A stretch of 64,000 nt of DNA from Macroventuria anomochaeta. Lineage: Eukaryota; Ascomycota; Dothideomycetes; Pleosporales; Didymellaceae. Made by a program: the position numbers and the translations under genes. Positions 18,785 through 29,850 of this stretch are shown in pieces; position 1 is the stretch's first letter; every line of letters starts with the position of its first letter. The notes under the pieces were generated by a model. The model was not told the DNA's origin. It worked only from the letters and a program-made list of their open reading frames with translations, and did not search any database. The DNA lies in contig NW_022985377.1 of assembly GCF_010093625.1 (NCBI RefSeq), forward strand, positions 312,098 through 376,097. Direction: 5' to 3'.

Positions 18785-21460
18785 ATGTCACTGAACGGCC
18801 ATATCACTTTGTCGCGGGTGAATACTGCGACGAGTACGGAGAAGGAGCTGCACAGACAGATGCCTCCTCTGCAAACAACATCGTTAGAGCGCAACAACAC
18901 CGCACAATCGCGCCCGCAAACCGCTGCCAGAACGTCGAACATCGACGTCATGTCGCACGACGGGAGCCTCATATCTCCACAATCGCCCACTCGACACCAG
19001 CGCTTTGTCCTGACTGACATAGTTGCATCCCGTTATCTCGAAGACGACCCCCAAACCACAGTCCTTGCACGCCGGCAAAAGATCGAAGGCTACGAGATAT
19101 ATCTCGTCGAACAATGGGCATGCTCACGATCGCACCCTACCTTCCTCATCACCACCTACACGGGCAACCCTGAAGATACGGTTCTGGCTACGATCATCAG
19201 CGTGCCCGCAGACGAAACACAGTGGTCACCGCAGATGCAGTTGTACTTCAACTCGCTGAATGAGTACCATGCGCGCAGAAGAGATACACCTTACGGCACA
19301 CTGATGGTCACCAACCTGAACGGCTTCCCTTCGTCCTTGACTGTCATCCCAATTCCCGGCGGTGATATGCGGAAGTACAGAGAGATCTTCTTTGTCAACG
19401 AGAACTTGAAAAGACTCGGGTGTTCAGGCCGATTGGGAATCAAGCTTGCACCGCCTAGCAGTGCGACCGAAGCCAAGTTTCATCAGCTATACCGCACCAG
19501 CGAAAAGATCCCTCTGAACGGCGCTGTCATCGAGCTCGTGAAGCTTTGCCAGGTCGCATTGGTTCTATTTGGCAAGCTTGAGCCCGAGTACGCAGACGGT
19601 CTACTTTGCGATGTCACTGAGAAGGCTATCAATGACTGGTGGGTCGAGTTCGGCGCAGAATATTATACGGTCGAGCCACACGATGGCATACTCGGTCCTA
19701 CTACCGTCGCCGCGTTGTTGGGTATGCTCATAGGCGCGCGCAATCGCTTGAGTGCGCTAAATGCGCCAATTGCCAAAGATGTGTTCGACATCGAGAGCAC
19801 CAAGAAGGGCATTGCGCATTTTCAAAAGACTCATCACATACCGCGATCTCGGCGATTGGACAGACAGACGCTTGACAGGCTGCGCAGAGCGACTGCGAAG
19901 GCTGCGAGTAAGGAGAGCTGGGGCGTACCAAGAGCGTTCAAGTCAACTGTGGCTGAGCTAGGCGGAAAGGGCGGCGAAATGGTGATGGGGATCGTAGGCG
20001 CTGGCGAAAAGGACGGTATCGCCGAAGTGGAGACAGTAGACATCGACCGGTTTGTGGAACTTGTACGCGGAGATCATGCTAAATGGCTATGGCACGGTCG
20101 ACCTCGAAAGACCGGATCTGGAGACATGTTCGATCGACTACCGGATGAAGATGGTCAAACATCACCAATTACAGCACAGGATCGCAGTCGAAACCCTTTG
20201 AAGAGACAACCCACCCTTGATGAACAGAAGTTGCCGCGGCGAGAAGCCACGCGAGACGATCACAAGAAAGAGTTGTTCAGCCCGGATGGTACAGAGGCCA
20301 AAGACAGAGATCCCTTCTCGAAGCGTGCAGCCATCAAGGCGAGGCTCGACCCTGAGCGTGGCTTCCACCGCATCAAAGACGCTGTTGGTCTTCGCAGTCA
20401 TGCCAGCAAACTTTCGAAGGAGGAACATGGCCGACTGCAACTCCAAGGTTCACGGACAGGCCTCAATGTCTCTCAGCAGGCTGATCTGGACAGTGTCTAC
20501 GAGGATGGCAACGAGCTCAACTCTGTCATGTCACCCCAACGCGTCACCACCGATCTTGAGCCCTCCTTCACTAAGGTGCTCACTGAAACCCCACGAGACT
20601 CCGCCAGCCACCTTGCGCTAAGTAAGGGCACGTCTACGCTCGACGGCGAACCCGAATCATCAGGCTCGAAGCTCCCAACTGCCGAACCAGAAGCTTCCAC
20701 CCAGCCACCAACAGCTGAGCCCTCAATAGCCGGTTCTATATACCATGGCATTGACCTGAACGAAGTGCTACCTCTCGAGGATGCCCATGCCTTTCCTGCC
20801 CTCCTCCGTCGCACACAATCTGCCGACCAGATCCAGCTCTACGACACTTGGCACAGCGATGACTGGTGGCCGCGCCACCTCTCCTTCAGCATCGCCGAGG
20901 AAAGCGTGCTGAAGTGGCAAAGCGTTGTCAACATCGAGCCCGACGAAGAAGCCATTGATGACACCGACACATCTACAGTGGCGCTTGGCAGACAAAAAGT
21001 AACTTACACTGTGCAGTCCGAACAGCTCAAGCGCCTGCATCATCGCCTCGCCGTCCTCTCCGCTACAGATACGACATGGGTCAAGACTCGCCTCAAGGAG
21101 ATCAAAGATCTCGACGCCGCAGCAGACGCGGATATTGAAACGCTGGAATCAATATACTATCCTCGCCTAGATACTTACCACGCTCTGCGCGACGATACGC
21201 ACGCTGTTATTATGAATAACCGCGCCCAACTTACCGCATCGCTGCGCGAATTGGATAACGTGAGCGATAAGTTGGAGTATGAGATCAGTGCCTTACGGGG
21301 CAAAGTCGAAGACGTCGAAGACTTTGTAGACGAGTTCGAGAAACAAGTTGACTATGTGTGCGAGAGGGTTGAAGAGCTGGAGAGGACGCTGGGGAGGAGG
21401 GAGGGCTGGTGGCACTGGATCTTCCGAAAGGCGACGGGGATAGGGAGTCCGCCTTACTAA
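18785..21460 (+). CDS. STB6/STB2-like protein
   Basis: A single 891-residue exon. The N-terminal third contains FVLTDIVASRYLEDD and KIEGYEIYLVEQWACSR, which I recognise as the conserved opening of the fungal Stb6/Stb2 family. A small helical region follows (TVAALLGMLIGARNRL, KKGIAHFQKTHHIPRSRRLD, similar to a peptidoglycan-binding-like fold). A long low-complexity middle (residues about 450-680) is followed by a C-terminal coiled coil (LKRLHHRLAVLSATD through ISALRGKVEDVEDFVDEFEKQ) and a Trp-rich end (GWWHWIF). In yeast, Stb2 and Stb6 bind the Sin3 histone deacetylase corepressor; the molecular function is otherwise little known. An alternative start is the Met of MPPLQTT at residue 26. The family assignment rests on memory of the motif and was not searched. 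Confidence 0.68.
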   Translation: MSLNGHITLSRVNTATSTEKELHRQMPPLQTTSLERNNTAQSRPQTAARTSNIDVMSHDGSLISPQSPTRHQRFVLTDIVASRYLEDDPQTTVLARRQKIEGYEIYLVEQWACSRSHPTFLITTYTGNPEDTVLATIISVPADETQWSPQMQLYFNSLNEYHARRRDTPYGTLMVTNLNGFPSSLTVIPIPGGDMRKYREIFFVNENLKRLGCSGRLGIKLAPPSSATEAKFHQLYRTSEKIPLNGAVIELVKLCQVALVLFGKLEPEYADGLLCDVTEKAINDWWVEFGAEYYTVEPHDGILGPTTVAALLGMLIGARNRLSALNAPIAKDVFDIESTKKGIAHFQKTHHIPRSRRLDRQTLDRLRRATAKAASKESWGVPRAFKSTVAELGGKGGEMVMGIVGAGEKDGIAEVETVDIDRFVELVRGDHAKWLWHGRPRKTGSGDMFDRLPDEDGQTSPITAQDRSRNPLKRQPTLDEQKLPRREATRDDHKKELFSPDGTEAKDRDPFSKRAAIKARLDPERGFHRIKDAVGLRSHASKLSKEEHGRLQLQGSRTGLNVSQQADLDSVYEDGNELNSVMSPQRVTTDLEPSFTKVLTETPRDSASHLALSKGTSTLDGEPESSGSKLPTAEPEASTQPPTAEPSIAGSIYHGIDLNEVLPLEDAHAFPALLRRTQSADQIQLYDTWHSDDWWPRHLSFSIAEESVLKWQSVVNIEPDEEAIDDTDTSTVALGRQKVTYTVQSEQLKRLHHRLAVLSATDTTWVKTRLKEIKDLDAAADADIETLESIYYPRLDTYHALRDDTHAVIMNNRAQLTASLRELDNVSDKLEYEISALRGKVEDVEDFVDEFEKQVDYVCERVEELERTLGRREGWWHWIFRKATGIGSPPY

Positions 21461-21701
21461 GTCTTTGAATATTGTTGCGTTGTCGTACTGGCGTCAAAGG
21501 AAGGGCTTCGTTTTGTATACCCATTGCATCGTTTTTAGAAAAGGAGGCATACAAGTAGATTATCACTATCCGTAGGTAAGACTGTAATTACCAAAGGACC
21601 GATTCCTATAAATCCCCCAGCCTCCAGCGCTCCTACCAATCCACGCAGCTGTGAGACAGTGAACCTTCAATTCTCCTCTTCACAGTTCCCACAACTCCCC
21701 C

Positions 21702-22882
21702 TCAATCCAAAAACCATTTTGGCACCTCTGGCCCCCAAACCGCCAAACTCTCATCCCCAGCCTCCCCCCACCCAACGGGTGTGTCTTCATTGACAAGATC
21801 GCCATCTGCGTAGTGCTCGATCATGTTTCCAGTCGTGTCCCACCAGTAGTCAAACAACTGACTCCCCAGGATATGCCTTCCTACTCCCCAGACTGACTTG
21901 TACCCCTTCTTTGCTAGCCACTCATGCCCCAGGTTCTGCGTGTCAAAGTCGTGCACCTCGAAACTGCTGTGATGTACATGGCTCGTCTTGTTCGTGCTGA
22001 AGAAGATGGTGTGGTGGTCGGTGTAGGAGGGACCGAGGTCGATGTGCGCGAAGACTGCTACGTCTTTCTTGTTTCCGTCTGGCGTGTTTACGTAAAGTAT
22101 ATCCGTGGGCACGATGTTGAATGTGCGTGTGTACCAGGACATTTGGGACGAGAAGTTCTGCACGCAGAGGCCGTAGTGGCCGAGCTTGTGGACTGCTGCG
22201 GGCCCGGGCTTGAAGCGCTGGAAGCGCGCGATCCGCGGCTTTTCGTTTTCGTAGTTCGTTGTGAGGATTTCGGGGTAGGGACCTGGTTGTTTCTTTTCTT
22301 GGCCATTGATTAGAGAGATAGGGAAGCCCTCTGGATCGTGCAACGTGATGAGGTGCCCGCCTCCTGGGGCGTCGGTGAGTTCCTCGATCTTTCCAGCTCC
22401 TGAAACTTTCGCCGCGTTCTCCAGCTCGGAGTAGCTTTCTACTTCGAAACATCCTCCTAGAAATTTCTTTTCGCCCTTTTGGGCGTAATAGACATACTGG
22501 TCGTCACCATAGCCTTTGAACCACCGGGCGGAGTCAGTCTTGTGGGCGACTGTCATGCCGAAGTCGCGCAGGAAGACTGTGATCTCATCGAGGTCGGGGT
22601 GTTGGTAGCGCATATGTACGAGTTTGATAAGTTTAATTTGCGCATTACGGTCGATGTTTTGCTCGGACTGCCATTGTCGAAGCGGTTTGCACGGTTTAGG
22701 GATTGCTTCGATTTGAGGGACGGAGGAGCCGCGATTTGGTGATGTTTCGCAACTGAGTTGCTGCGGCGAGTGTCAGCTCAAGCCACACTGAGTGTCTCTC
22801 GAAGAAATGTCTTAAGGAGGTAACTGCGGACTCCACTACATACCACGGGAGTAATCTTGCGTTGTAATTCGTCGAATGTCAT
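21702..22882 (-). CDS. VOC-fold (glyoxalase/extradiol dioxygenase-like) enzyme
   Basis: Exon 1 (22882-22844, MTFDELQRKITPV) and exon 2 (22760-21702) join through an 83-nt phase-0 GTATGT...GCAG intron to give 365 residues. Two tandem VOC modules are visible. The first begins IKLIKLVHMRYQHPDLDEI and includes GGGHLITLHDPEGFP. The second begins HKLGHYGLCVQNFSSQMSWY and includes HHSSFEVHDFDT and GNMIEHYADGD. The His of HKLGHYG, the His of HHSSFEVHD and the Glu of MIEHY are placed as the usual two-His-one-carboxylate metal site of type I extradiol dioxygenases. The substrate is unknown; an aromatic catechol is the family expectation. It converges on the STB6-like gene with a 241-bp gap. Confidence 0.82.
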
Positions 22883-23550
22883 GGCTCTTTGGCTGCGATG
22901 CAGTGCTCGTACCCTTTAATGATTATGGTATACTAAGCTGGCAAGCTATTAGTCGTCCTGATTCATTTCGATGCCTGGTACTGTATATGTACCCGGATCA
23001 GATTCGGATGTGGGGAGCAGTGGCTCCATGATGTGCCGAATGTGGGGTCCCCGCACTTGAAGTGTGGCGCTGGGTATCTACCGGTCCCACATCTTGTTAG
23101 ACTGCTCTGAGTTATTCTCGTGTTATATTTGCGGAGCTGAAGCGACGCGTCGTACCTACGTGGCAGTGGTGGGAGAGGATTGATGACGTGAGATCTATTG
23201 TGGAGCCAGCCTAGATTTAATGGGCGTTGCTTCACAGTGCACTGAAGCTCTACCTTTTACATTTCCTCTGTTTCCCTTGAACAAGCAGGTACTTGTGACA
23301 ACCTGCGATGGAAGTGTCGTGCAACCCGGCCGAAACTGCGTTCGACGGTGTCGCTGACAATTTTCTCGAGGGTGCAATGCGTATTCAGCCAGATTGCGAG
23401 CGCGATAGGGAAATTTTTCTATACCAATAGTACTAACACCAACTTCATCCTGATCATCAGTTGATACTAAGGACTCGAAACTCTAACGCTGTCTGCTTCA
23501 ATCTTTCTTTGACGGGTTGACAGCGAGGCGCGACTTTCAGAGGATCTGTT
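22883..23550. other. Gene-poor region
   Basis: This is upstream sequence of the VOC gene with no supported gene. Confidence 0.45.
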
Positions 23551-23619
23551 CGCTAGCGGTCCGTTGCAGTGTCTACCAGCGGCCCGTTGCAGTGTTTGCC
23601 AACGGCCCGCTGCACTGAT
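23551..23619. repeat. Three-copy 24-bp minisatellite
   Basis: Three imperfect tandem units have the shape (gct)agcggtccgttgcagtgt, ccagcggcccgttgcagtgt and caacggcccgctgcactg. The period is about 24 bp and the differences are mostly transitions. Confidence 0.75.
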
Positions 23620-23758
23620 AGTCCAGCTCATTCGGTTAGTTCGGGTTGCTTCCCCAACTCTTCACTGCTATCCCCTTCTACTATATAGTCTCGATCGATT
23701 CCAGCCAATAGCTCTCAAGATCAATCAATCATCTCAACCCTTCCACAGGATCCCTAAC

Positions 23759-24646
23759 ATGTCCGCCAGAAGATCCTCATCCACCAACAGCAGCGCTCGT
23801 TCGGAACGATTGTTATCAGAATACAACGAGTACACTTCCGACGTCGACCCAACGAACACCAACGGCTTTATCCTTGTTTACGCAATAGCGAAGTCGCACA
23901 ATTTCTTAATATTGCGAGCAACTACGCACAAGCAGACACGAGTTCAGATGATGCTGTGTTTGTAGAACAGCAGTCTGATCTTCCCTTTCCGACCCTGCAG
24001 CCAGCACAGGTAGACAACACCTATGTCAGCACTACGCCGAGCAACCTTGCGAAGGCATGTGTAGCGAACTCCTCGACACAAAAATCATCTCTCAGGAAGA
24101 CGGCTGGCATAGTCATTGCGCTGTTCTGCTTCGGTAAGTCAATAGATCACGGATAGACTCTGCCCGCACCACTTATTCGTATGGCAGCTATGTTGTGCAG
24201 CACCTCGCATTACATACTCTTCTCTCAGCTCCATGGCAAGGCAGCTGATGGCAACCAAGCTCCAACTCATCAGTCTTTGTCACGGCTACGTCCATCATAC
24301 TCGCGACTTTGTCCGAGCTGCGCATCTAGACAGCATTGGGATGTGTTATGCACAGCACGTTTGGCGAGCACTGCGAGGTCGAGCCGTTCCTGTTCATGTC
24401 GTCGAAAGTCTGTTCCAAATAAGACATAACCCCACTGAACTCACAAGCTCTAGACTACTGAAGCACAGATGGGCCCTGTTCTGCATTGCCGCATACATGT
24501 GGTTTGTGCCTGTTGCAGCTACGTTCCCACCCGGCGCACTTACAATCGCACCTCGGCCCTTTCTTTCGACGGAGCAAGTCAACGCATTAGTACTCAACCC
24601 GCTTTTGCCTCACATGCCTCACATTTCGGGTTTAGGAACGACATGA
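23759..24646 (+). pseudogene. Degenerate fungal multi-pass membrane protein gene
   Basis: The candidate start MSARRSSSTNSSARSER at 23759 is followed in pieces by a hydrophobic segment (LRKTAGIVIALFCFG), a segment HYILFSQLHGKAADGNQ, and then, in another frame, VVESLFQIRHNPTELTS and HRWALFCIAAYMWFVPVAA followed by TFPPGALTI. The order HH/HY-hydrophobic-LxGxxAD, SLFQIxxNP and FxxPVAAxxPPGALT is that of an uncharacterised fungus-specific membrane-protein family. The frame changes, with no convincing splice sites to repair them, point to decay. Additional exon-like sequence near 25122-25355 (ILYQTYDLDSQPVLLFNSE) might be its extracellular part. No function is known to me. Confidence 0.4.
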
Positions 24647-25419
24647 GGTTGTCAGGAGTGATGTCCTTGACTTCACATCACAGCATCAACTGGGAATTCA
24701 AGTAGTCCCATTGGCCCTGAAATATGAATGACGCTCATTATAGCACGGTGGTGTTCGCAGAATTTTGTACAATCTTGCGAATCTTGTTCTGTTAACCGGA
24801 CAGATCAGTGACATCCCGAGACCTTCACTATAACCGAATTCAACGTATATATTGAGCTTCGTTGGGCCACAACTATCATGCCAAGAACAGCAGATCAACT
24901 GGGTGTCTCAAAACGATAGAGCAGAGCTGCTATCGATAGTGCCTTTTTTTCTCAGGACACAGAATCGGAACTTAACCAAAACATAGGACAAGGACCATGT
25001 TCTGACCGTGACTCGATCGCAATACGTCGGGATTACTAGTTGCGGCAGTTTACACCAAGACCAAAAAACCGCTTTCGAGACCAAAATGATGGAGTGCCGG
25101 CCTCATTATGCCTGATACACATTGAACGTGACACACATACAAGGTGTTCGGCAAATCCTTTACCAAACGTACGATCTCGATTCACAACCAGTGCTGTTGT
25201 TTAACTCGGAGTTCACATGGACTATCGACGTGCCACTCACAGCATATTATTCAGACATGGAGTCCTTCCCGCGCATTCCTGGTTTTGAGGCTTGGACCCA
25301 CGAACTTAGGGCGAGACTACATAAGCTGCTACAGCATCCTTCTCACAGTCGATAACCCAGTTGTTCGCTGTAGCCTGCGTTGGTTGTGCGTATCCAGTGA
25401 TCTAGCCTGAGCGTATCAG

Positions 25420-25703
25420 AGCGCTCGAAGGTACAGTGGCATCGGGTATTGGCATTGGGCTGACAAACGCTTGCGCTCAGTTCAGATATGTCAAAAGCGT
25501 CTAGTCGGCGTACGTATGCTGACCCTCTATATAGTGGAATCGTAGGTCCTCATGTCTTCAGCACAGTCTTCGGCCCAAGATATCGCACTTCATATGCGAT
25601 CAATCTTTCGGTACTCGTAATTGGCATCTGTGCAACATTGACAAGCTGGCTGCTTGTCATAAGGAAGGATCGAAGACGTGCAAAGCTCGCGAAGCAAGGT
25701 TGA
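25420..25703 (+). pseudogene. C-terminal fragment of an MFS transporter (allantoate permease-like)
   Basis: An exon-like stretch ending GTVASGIGIGLTNACAQ is followed, after a possible short intron ending TATATAG, by GIVGPHVFSTVFGPRYRTSY and a hydrophobic helix (AINLSVLVIGICATLTSWLL), then a basic tail (RKDRRRAKLAKQG). This resembles the last two helices of Dal5-family anion permeases. Nothing upstream completes the 12-helix transporter, so it is a fragment. Confidence 0.5.
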
Positions 25704-27319
25704 GCACAATCTTGTCGAGACGAAATCCTATGCGCGATTTGAACGTCCCAAAACAAAGCTGCATAGCTTCGCCTCACCTCACTGAGGTATTTAGTTAGAC
25801 TGAGTGTAATGACCTCGCTGTGGCGGCTCCCAGATCCGTGCACTTTATGACGTATCGACCTCTCCCTGCCGTCCATTTCTTGTTCCGGCAACAATAGTCG
25901 GCCAAATGGGTAGAATAAAATTGAGATCATCCGTTTCTGGAGTTGCTCGGTGGTTTGGGGGGTGTGAACGGTTGTAATGAACCACAGGAACTGCGCAGAC
26001 TGCAAGGTAAGCCACAATGCAGAGTACAAGGGTAGGTAGCACATATGGTAAGTGCTTTCAAGTGTCGGACTGATCTCTGCGTCCTGTTGAACCATTCCTG
26101 CTCGCAACATTGCAATTGGTATCTCCGCGTAAAGGTTCATGGCTCAAAAGCAAGTGTGTCGTGAATTAATCGATGAGCCTGACAAACAGAATAAGCTTGC
26201 AGCACGAAGTTCGTGAAATGATGCTCGTAGACGTCGTGCCTTCGGTTGCATGGCCTCAATGGCTTTTTGTGACTGGACAATCTTACGATGGTGAATCGTG
26301 AGGATGACAGCAGATGCTGGCGTCAGCCACCGCAAACAGCGATTGGGTAGGCAGTATCAGATGTTTCCGGTCGGCATACCATGTGAATCGGCTGGTAGCT
26401 GTCTATCGCATGGCTGCCGAGAGGTTTGCCAATGAACTCGAAACCATCTCGAGGTCCAACTGCCTCAGGCCGAAAGATACTACAAAGGCTGCACAGGAAG
26501 CTTCACCAGTCAGCATTTCGGCCAGCGAACTTACTCAAATTGCCAGAGGCGATCCTTCGTAAAACGGCATCACCATGCAGGGGACCACAGGTCATTCGGA
26601 CTGCGCGTGGTGTTGAGAGAGGATCGTGTCGTGTCCCCACAAGTCACGCTAGGCCGGATTAGAAACGATGAAACGCGCTTAAGAGTAACATGACGTTAAA
26701 GCGCCAAGTTCGGAAGGCGCTTCCACGCTGCACCTGCTCCAAGACATTGGTTCAAAATGCCTCGGCGCATGAATTCGCCGTTAGGCCAAAACACCAACGG
26801 CATCGACATCTATGGTGCCCAGATATTGCAGCACAGTATGTTCACTTACGTTGAAACCCATAATACGCTGGTGAGAGGCGTGCCTCTGTGTGACGCTCAC
26901 CCTATCAGCAACTACTCAGGGTTACTTGTGACAGTACGCCGCTCATCCGTCAGGCTGTGTTGAGGCATCGATCGCCGCGGTCGCTCTCGGAACCCGTCCG
27001 TCTGACCTAAAGAATGATGATCATCGGGGGCTTCGTTCCTTCGCACTGTAAAATCGAGCTCTTCCTCTCCTTTCATTCCTCAATCACTCGTGATCTTATA
27101 CGAACGCCCGGTGAACTACTGCGGCTTACCCCCGCTCTTCTGCACGCGAAGCAAACGGCGTCGCCTTCCATGGGCCGCCGCACCTCCACTCCCTAACAGT
27201 CTCTTGGTCTCTAGGCGCACAAGTACACCGTGTTGCCTCTGGCACTCCTTCCAAAGGTTCTTTCTCTTCTTGTCGACCAAAGGCCTGGTGCCGTTGAACC
27301 GATATCTCTATCAAACACC
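25704..27319. other. Gene-poor region
   Basis: Short reading frames occur on both strands (for example near 26314-26562 and 25550-26140), but none has a recognised motif or a coherent exon structure. The last few hundred bases are the promoter and 5' UTR of the GT31 gene. Confidence 0.45.
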
Positions 27320-28744
27320 ATGGCGGGCCGCACCTTCCTTTGCCGGCTAGTCCTCTACGCCGTTTTCTCCATCACCGTAATCAGCCTCTTCACCAAATCT
27401 GGAGCACCTTCCTTCTTCTACCGGTACTCGAACTCAGCCGCTCTCCAGCGAGAAGAGATTTTCTGTCCACAATCCGAGCTCGCCAACGACGTATTAGTCG
27501 TTCTCCGCACAGGCGCCACCGAATCTCGCGAAAAACTGCCCGTGCACTTTAGGACGACCCTCCGATGTGTGCCCCACCTTATCGTATTCTCTGATCTGGA
27601 CGAGACAATCGATGGGCATGAAGTCCATGACGTGCTGGGAGGTGTCAGCGATCAGACACGGAAAGAGCATGAGGACTTCAAACTCTATCACCAGCTGCAC
27701 AAGCATGGAAAGCGAGGCTTGCAGAACCAGCAGGTCTTTACAGCACAGTCGGGGTCGTTCAAGGGCGATTACCTCCAAACAGAGAACAATGGATGGAAGC
27801 TGGATAAGTGGAAGTTTCTTCCTATGATCGACCAGGCGTATGCGAAGAAGCCTGACGCCAAGTGGTTTGTCTTTATCGAGGCGGACACCTTCCTGGGATG
27901 GAACAATCTGCTGGAGTATCTTAGCGGCTTCGATGACAGCAAGCCATACTACATCGGCAAGCATCTCTACATCAACGACGTAGAGTTTGGCTATGGTGGT
28001 GCAGGCTTCGTCCTTTCCAACCCTGCCATGCGTAAAGTGTCAGAGCAGCGCTCCAATAACCTGTACCACTACGAGGAGTTCACAAAGTCACACTGGGTCG
28101 GTGACTGCGCGCTAGGCAAGGTTCTCGAGGACGTCAAAGTCCCTTTGCACCGCGCCTTCCCACACTTTCAGAGCGACTCGCCGGCGACCGTTGACCCTGC
28201 CGTCATGAAGATCGACCGCGACCTCTGGTGCTACCCCACCATCACCTACCATCACGTTTCGCCCACTGAGATCGACGAGCTCTGGCGCTTCGAACAGGAC
28301 TGGTACAAGCAGCACGACATTGTCCTGCGACACCGCGATGTCTTCATCTCGCACGTCCGCCCTAAGATTGGGGCGTCAGTGTCGTATTGGGACAACATGT
28401 CTGTGGATGCCGAGTACAACGCACACGACCACGCATCATCGCCCAAGAAGGAAGAGCGAGAAGCATGGAAGTCGTTTGCGCACTGTCACGCGCTATGTGA
28501 AAGCCAGTACAAGTGCATACAATTCTCCTTCGACTCGGGGAGCTGCTCCATTTCCAACTCTTTCCGACTTGGCTATGCGAAGCCAAACGAGAAGGTGAAG
28601 AGTGGATGGATGACTGACAGAGTTGATGATCTATTCAGGTTGTTGGATGACAGATGCGGAATAAGGGACTGGTTCACACCCGCAAATGAAGGTGTGAACG
28701 CCAAGGCGAAGGCACAATCGACAATGAGGCGACAGAGGAGATAG
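27320..28744 (+). CDS. GT31-type glycosyltransferase, type II membrane protein
   Basis: A single exon of 474 residues runs from the Met at 27320. An upstream in-frame ATG at 27230 would add 30 residues, but starting at MAGRTFLCRLVLYAVFSITV puts a signal-anchor helix at the N-terminus, as expected for a Golgi type II protein. The Fringe-like GT31 core shows VLVVLRTGATESREKLPVH, LIVFSDLDE, KWFVFIEADTFLGWNNL (EAD in place of DxD), YGGAGFVLSN and HWVGDCALGKVLEDVKVPL. The C-terminal part has a Cys-containing module (FAHCHALCESQYKCIQFSF) resembling a PAN/apple-type region. It probably transfers a sugar onto glycans in the Golgi lumen. Acceptor and donor are unknown. Confidence 0.85.
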   Translation: MAGRTFLCRLVLYAVFSITVISLFTKSGAPSFFYRYSNSAALQREEIFCPQSELANDVLVVLRTGATESREKLPVHFRTTLRCVPHLIVFSDLDETIDGHEVHDVLGGVSDQTRKEHEDFKLYHQLHKHGKRGLQNQQVFTAQSGSFKGDYLQTENNGWKLDKWKFLPMIDQAYAKKPDAKWFVFIEADTFLGWNNLLEYLSGFDDSKPYYIGKHLYINDVEFGYGGAGFVLSNPAMRKVSEQRSNNLYHYEEFTKSHWVGDCALGKVLEDVKVPLHRAFPHFQSDSPATVDPAVMKIDRDLWCYPTITYHHVSPTEIDELWRFEQDWYKQHDIVLRHRDVFISHVRPKIGASVSYWDNMSVDAEYNAHDHASSPKKEEREAWKSFAHCHALCESQYKCIQFSFDSGSCSISNSFRLGYAKPNEKVKSGWMTDRVDDLFRLLDDRCGIRDWFTPANEGVNAKAKAQSTMRRQRR

Positions 28745-29253
28745 AGAAGGACATGAAGAACACACCGGCGTTCAGGTCTAGTCGAGGGAAGGAAAGGAAA
28801 GGAACATGATGATACCCACCCATACTATACTCGCTTGGGCAACCAAAAGACCCAGTGCTTTCACACCATAATCACAGGCCATGGCAGCCCGTAGGACCTC
28901 CCCACAACAACACAATGAACAAAAACAATTGCAAAGAAACAAAACTATCAACCTGTCTGTATTTCCAGTATAAGAGTGATGAAGTAAGTCCAAGAGTTGA
29001 CGTTGAAATACCCTTCCACCCCGGCCTCTCACCGCGTTCTAGACCGCAAGCCCCAATATTAACCCATGCCCCATCCATCCCGATCCGTTCAACTCATCGA
29101 TGACCATGGTTTAGCCCTTTCCAAACTCGATCTATCTCAATCTATTTGCGTGGTGAAACTGGAGTACCGCTGACGTGTTGCGGACCGTTGTCATTACCAA
29201 TTGTGGTGATGGCGTTGCTTGTTCACGACCAAGCACTGATGCGAGCCTGACCT
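28745..29253. other. Intergenic region
   Basis: This is the 3' flank of the GT31 gene. Nothing else is recognised. Confidence 0.5.
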
Positions 29254-29850
29254 TCACCACAACCCCAGATCAACCAAGTTTAACCATGACGATTCTAGCG
29301 ATGCAACGCTGGAGCTGAGTTTGTAGCTTAGCGCCAATTTGTCCTCGACTTCGCTACCGTCCTGCTGTGCAATAGGTTGCATCTCAGATCCAGTAGTGTC
29401 TTGCTGCGCAATTGCGTTTGCGGCAACGGCCTTCACTGCACCATCACCAGGGCCGGTCATCTCACCGACAGGCCCAGCGATAGGTTCGATTGGTGCTGGA
29501 GGCTTGTACGCTTCGTATGACTCTCCAGGTTTGTCAGTGATAGCTGCGGCTGCTTCGTCTTGCACGTCTTGCAGCTGCTCCTGCTCCTGCATCTCTCCTT
29601 CTCCCTCGACAGCCTCAGTCCCCAGCTCCACCTCATCTTGATCCTCCTACCCACCCACGCCTTCACCATTTATCACCTCCTCAGCTCCAAAATCCCCTTC
29701 CTCATTATCCCACTCAACCTCCCCCTCATCCATCCCCACCAACTCCCCCTCCTCCTTCAACGCATTCCAAGTACTACACCCCTCCCCCACCGTCCCATCC
29801 TGCCTCTCCCCGCCACAACTCTCCTTCTCCCTAATCGCACTAAGATCCAT
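29254..29850 (-). CDS. Acidic low-complexity hypothetical protein, interrupted by one stop
   Basis: From an ATG at 29850 (MDLSAIREKESCGG), a Glu/Asp/Gly-rich frame runs to a TAG at 29649-29647. The same frame then continues uninterrupted to 29254 (EDQDEVELGTEAVEGEGEMQ ... LVDLGLW). Either an unseen intron removes the TAG or the gene is broken. A further upstream piece (MSNDYSSHKPRSFLLKHADF) in another frame around 29.85-29.96 kb could be a first exon. No domain is recognised. The acidic, repetitive composition means it could equally be non-coding 3' UTR sequence of a neighbour. Confidence 0.3.

Noticed and set aside
18307..19020. 237-residue minus-strand frame across the RMD5/STB6-like promoter
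   Set aside because: It overlaps the N-terminus of the STB6-like protein in antisense and has no recognisable domain.
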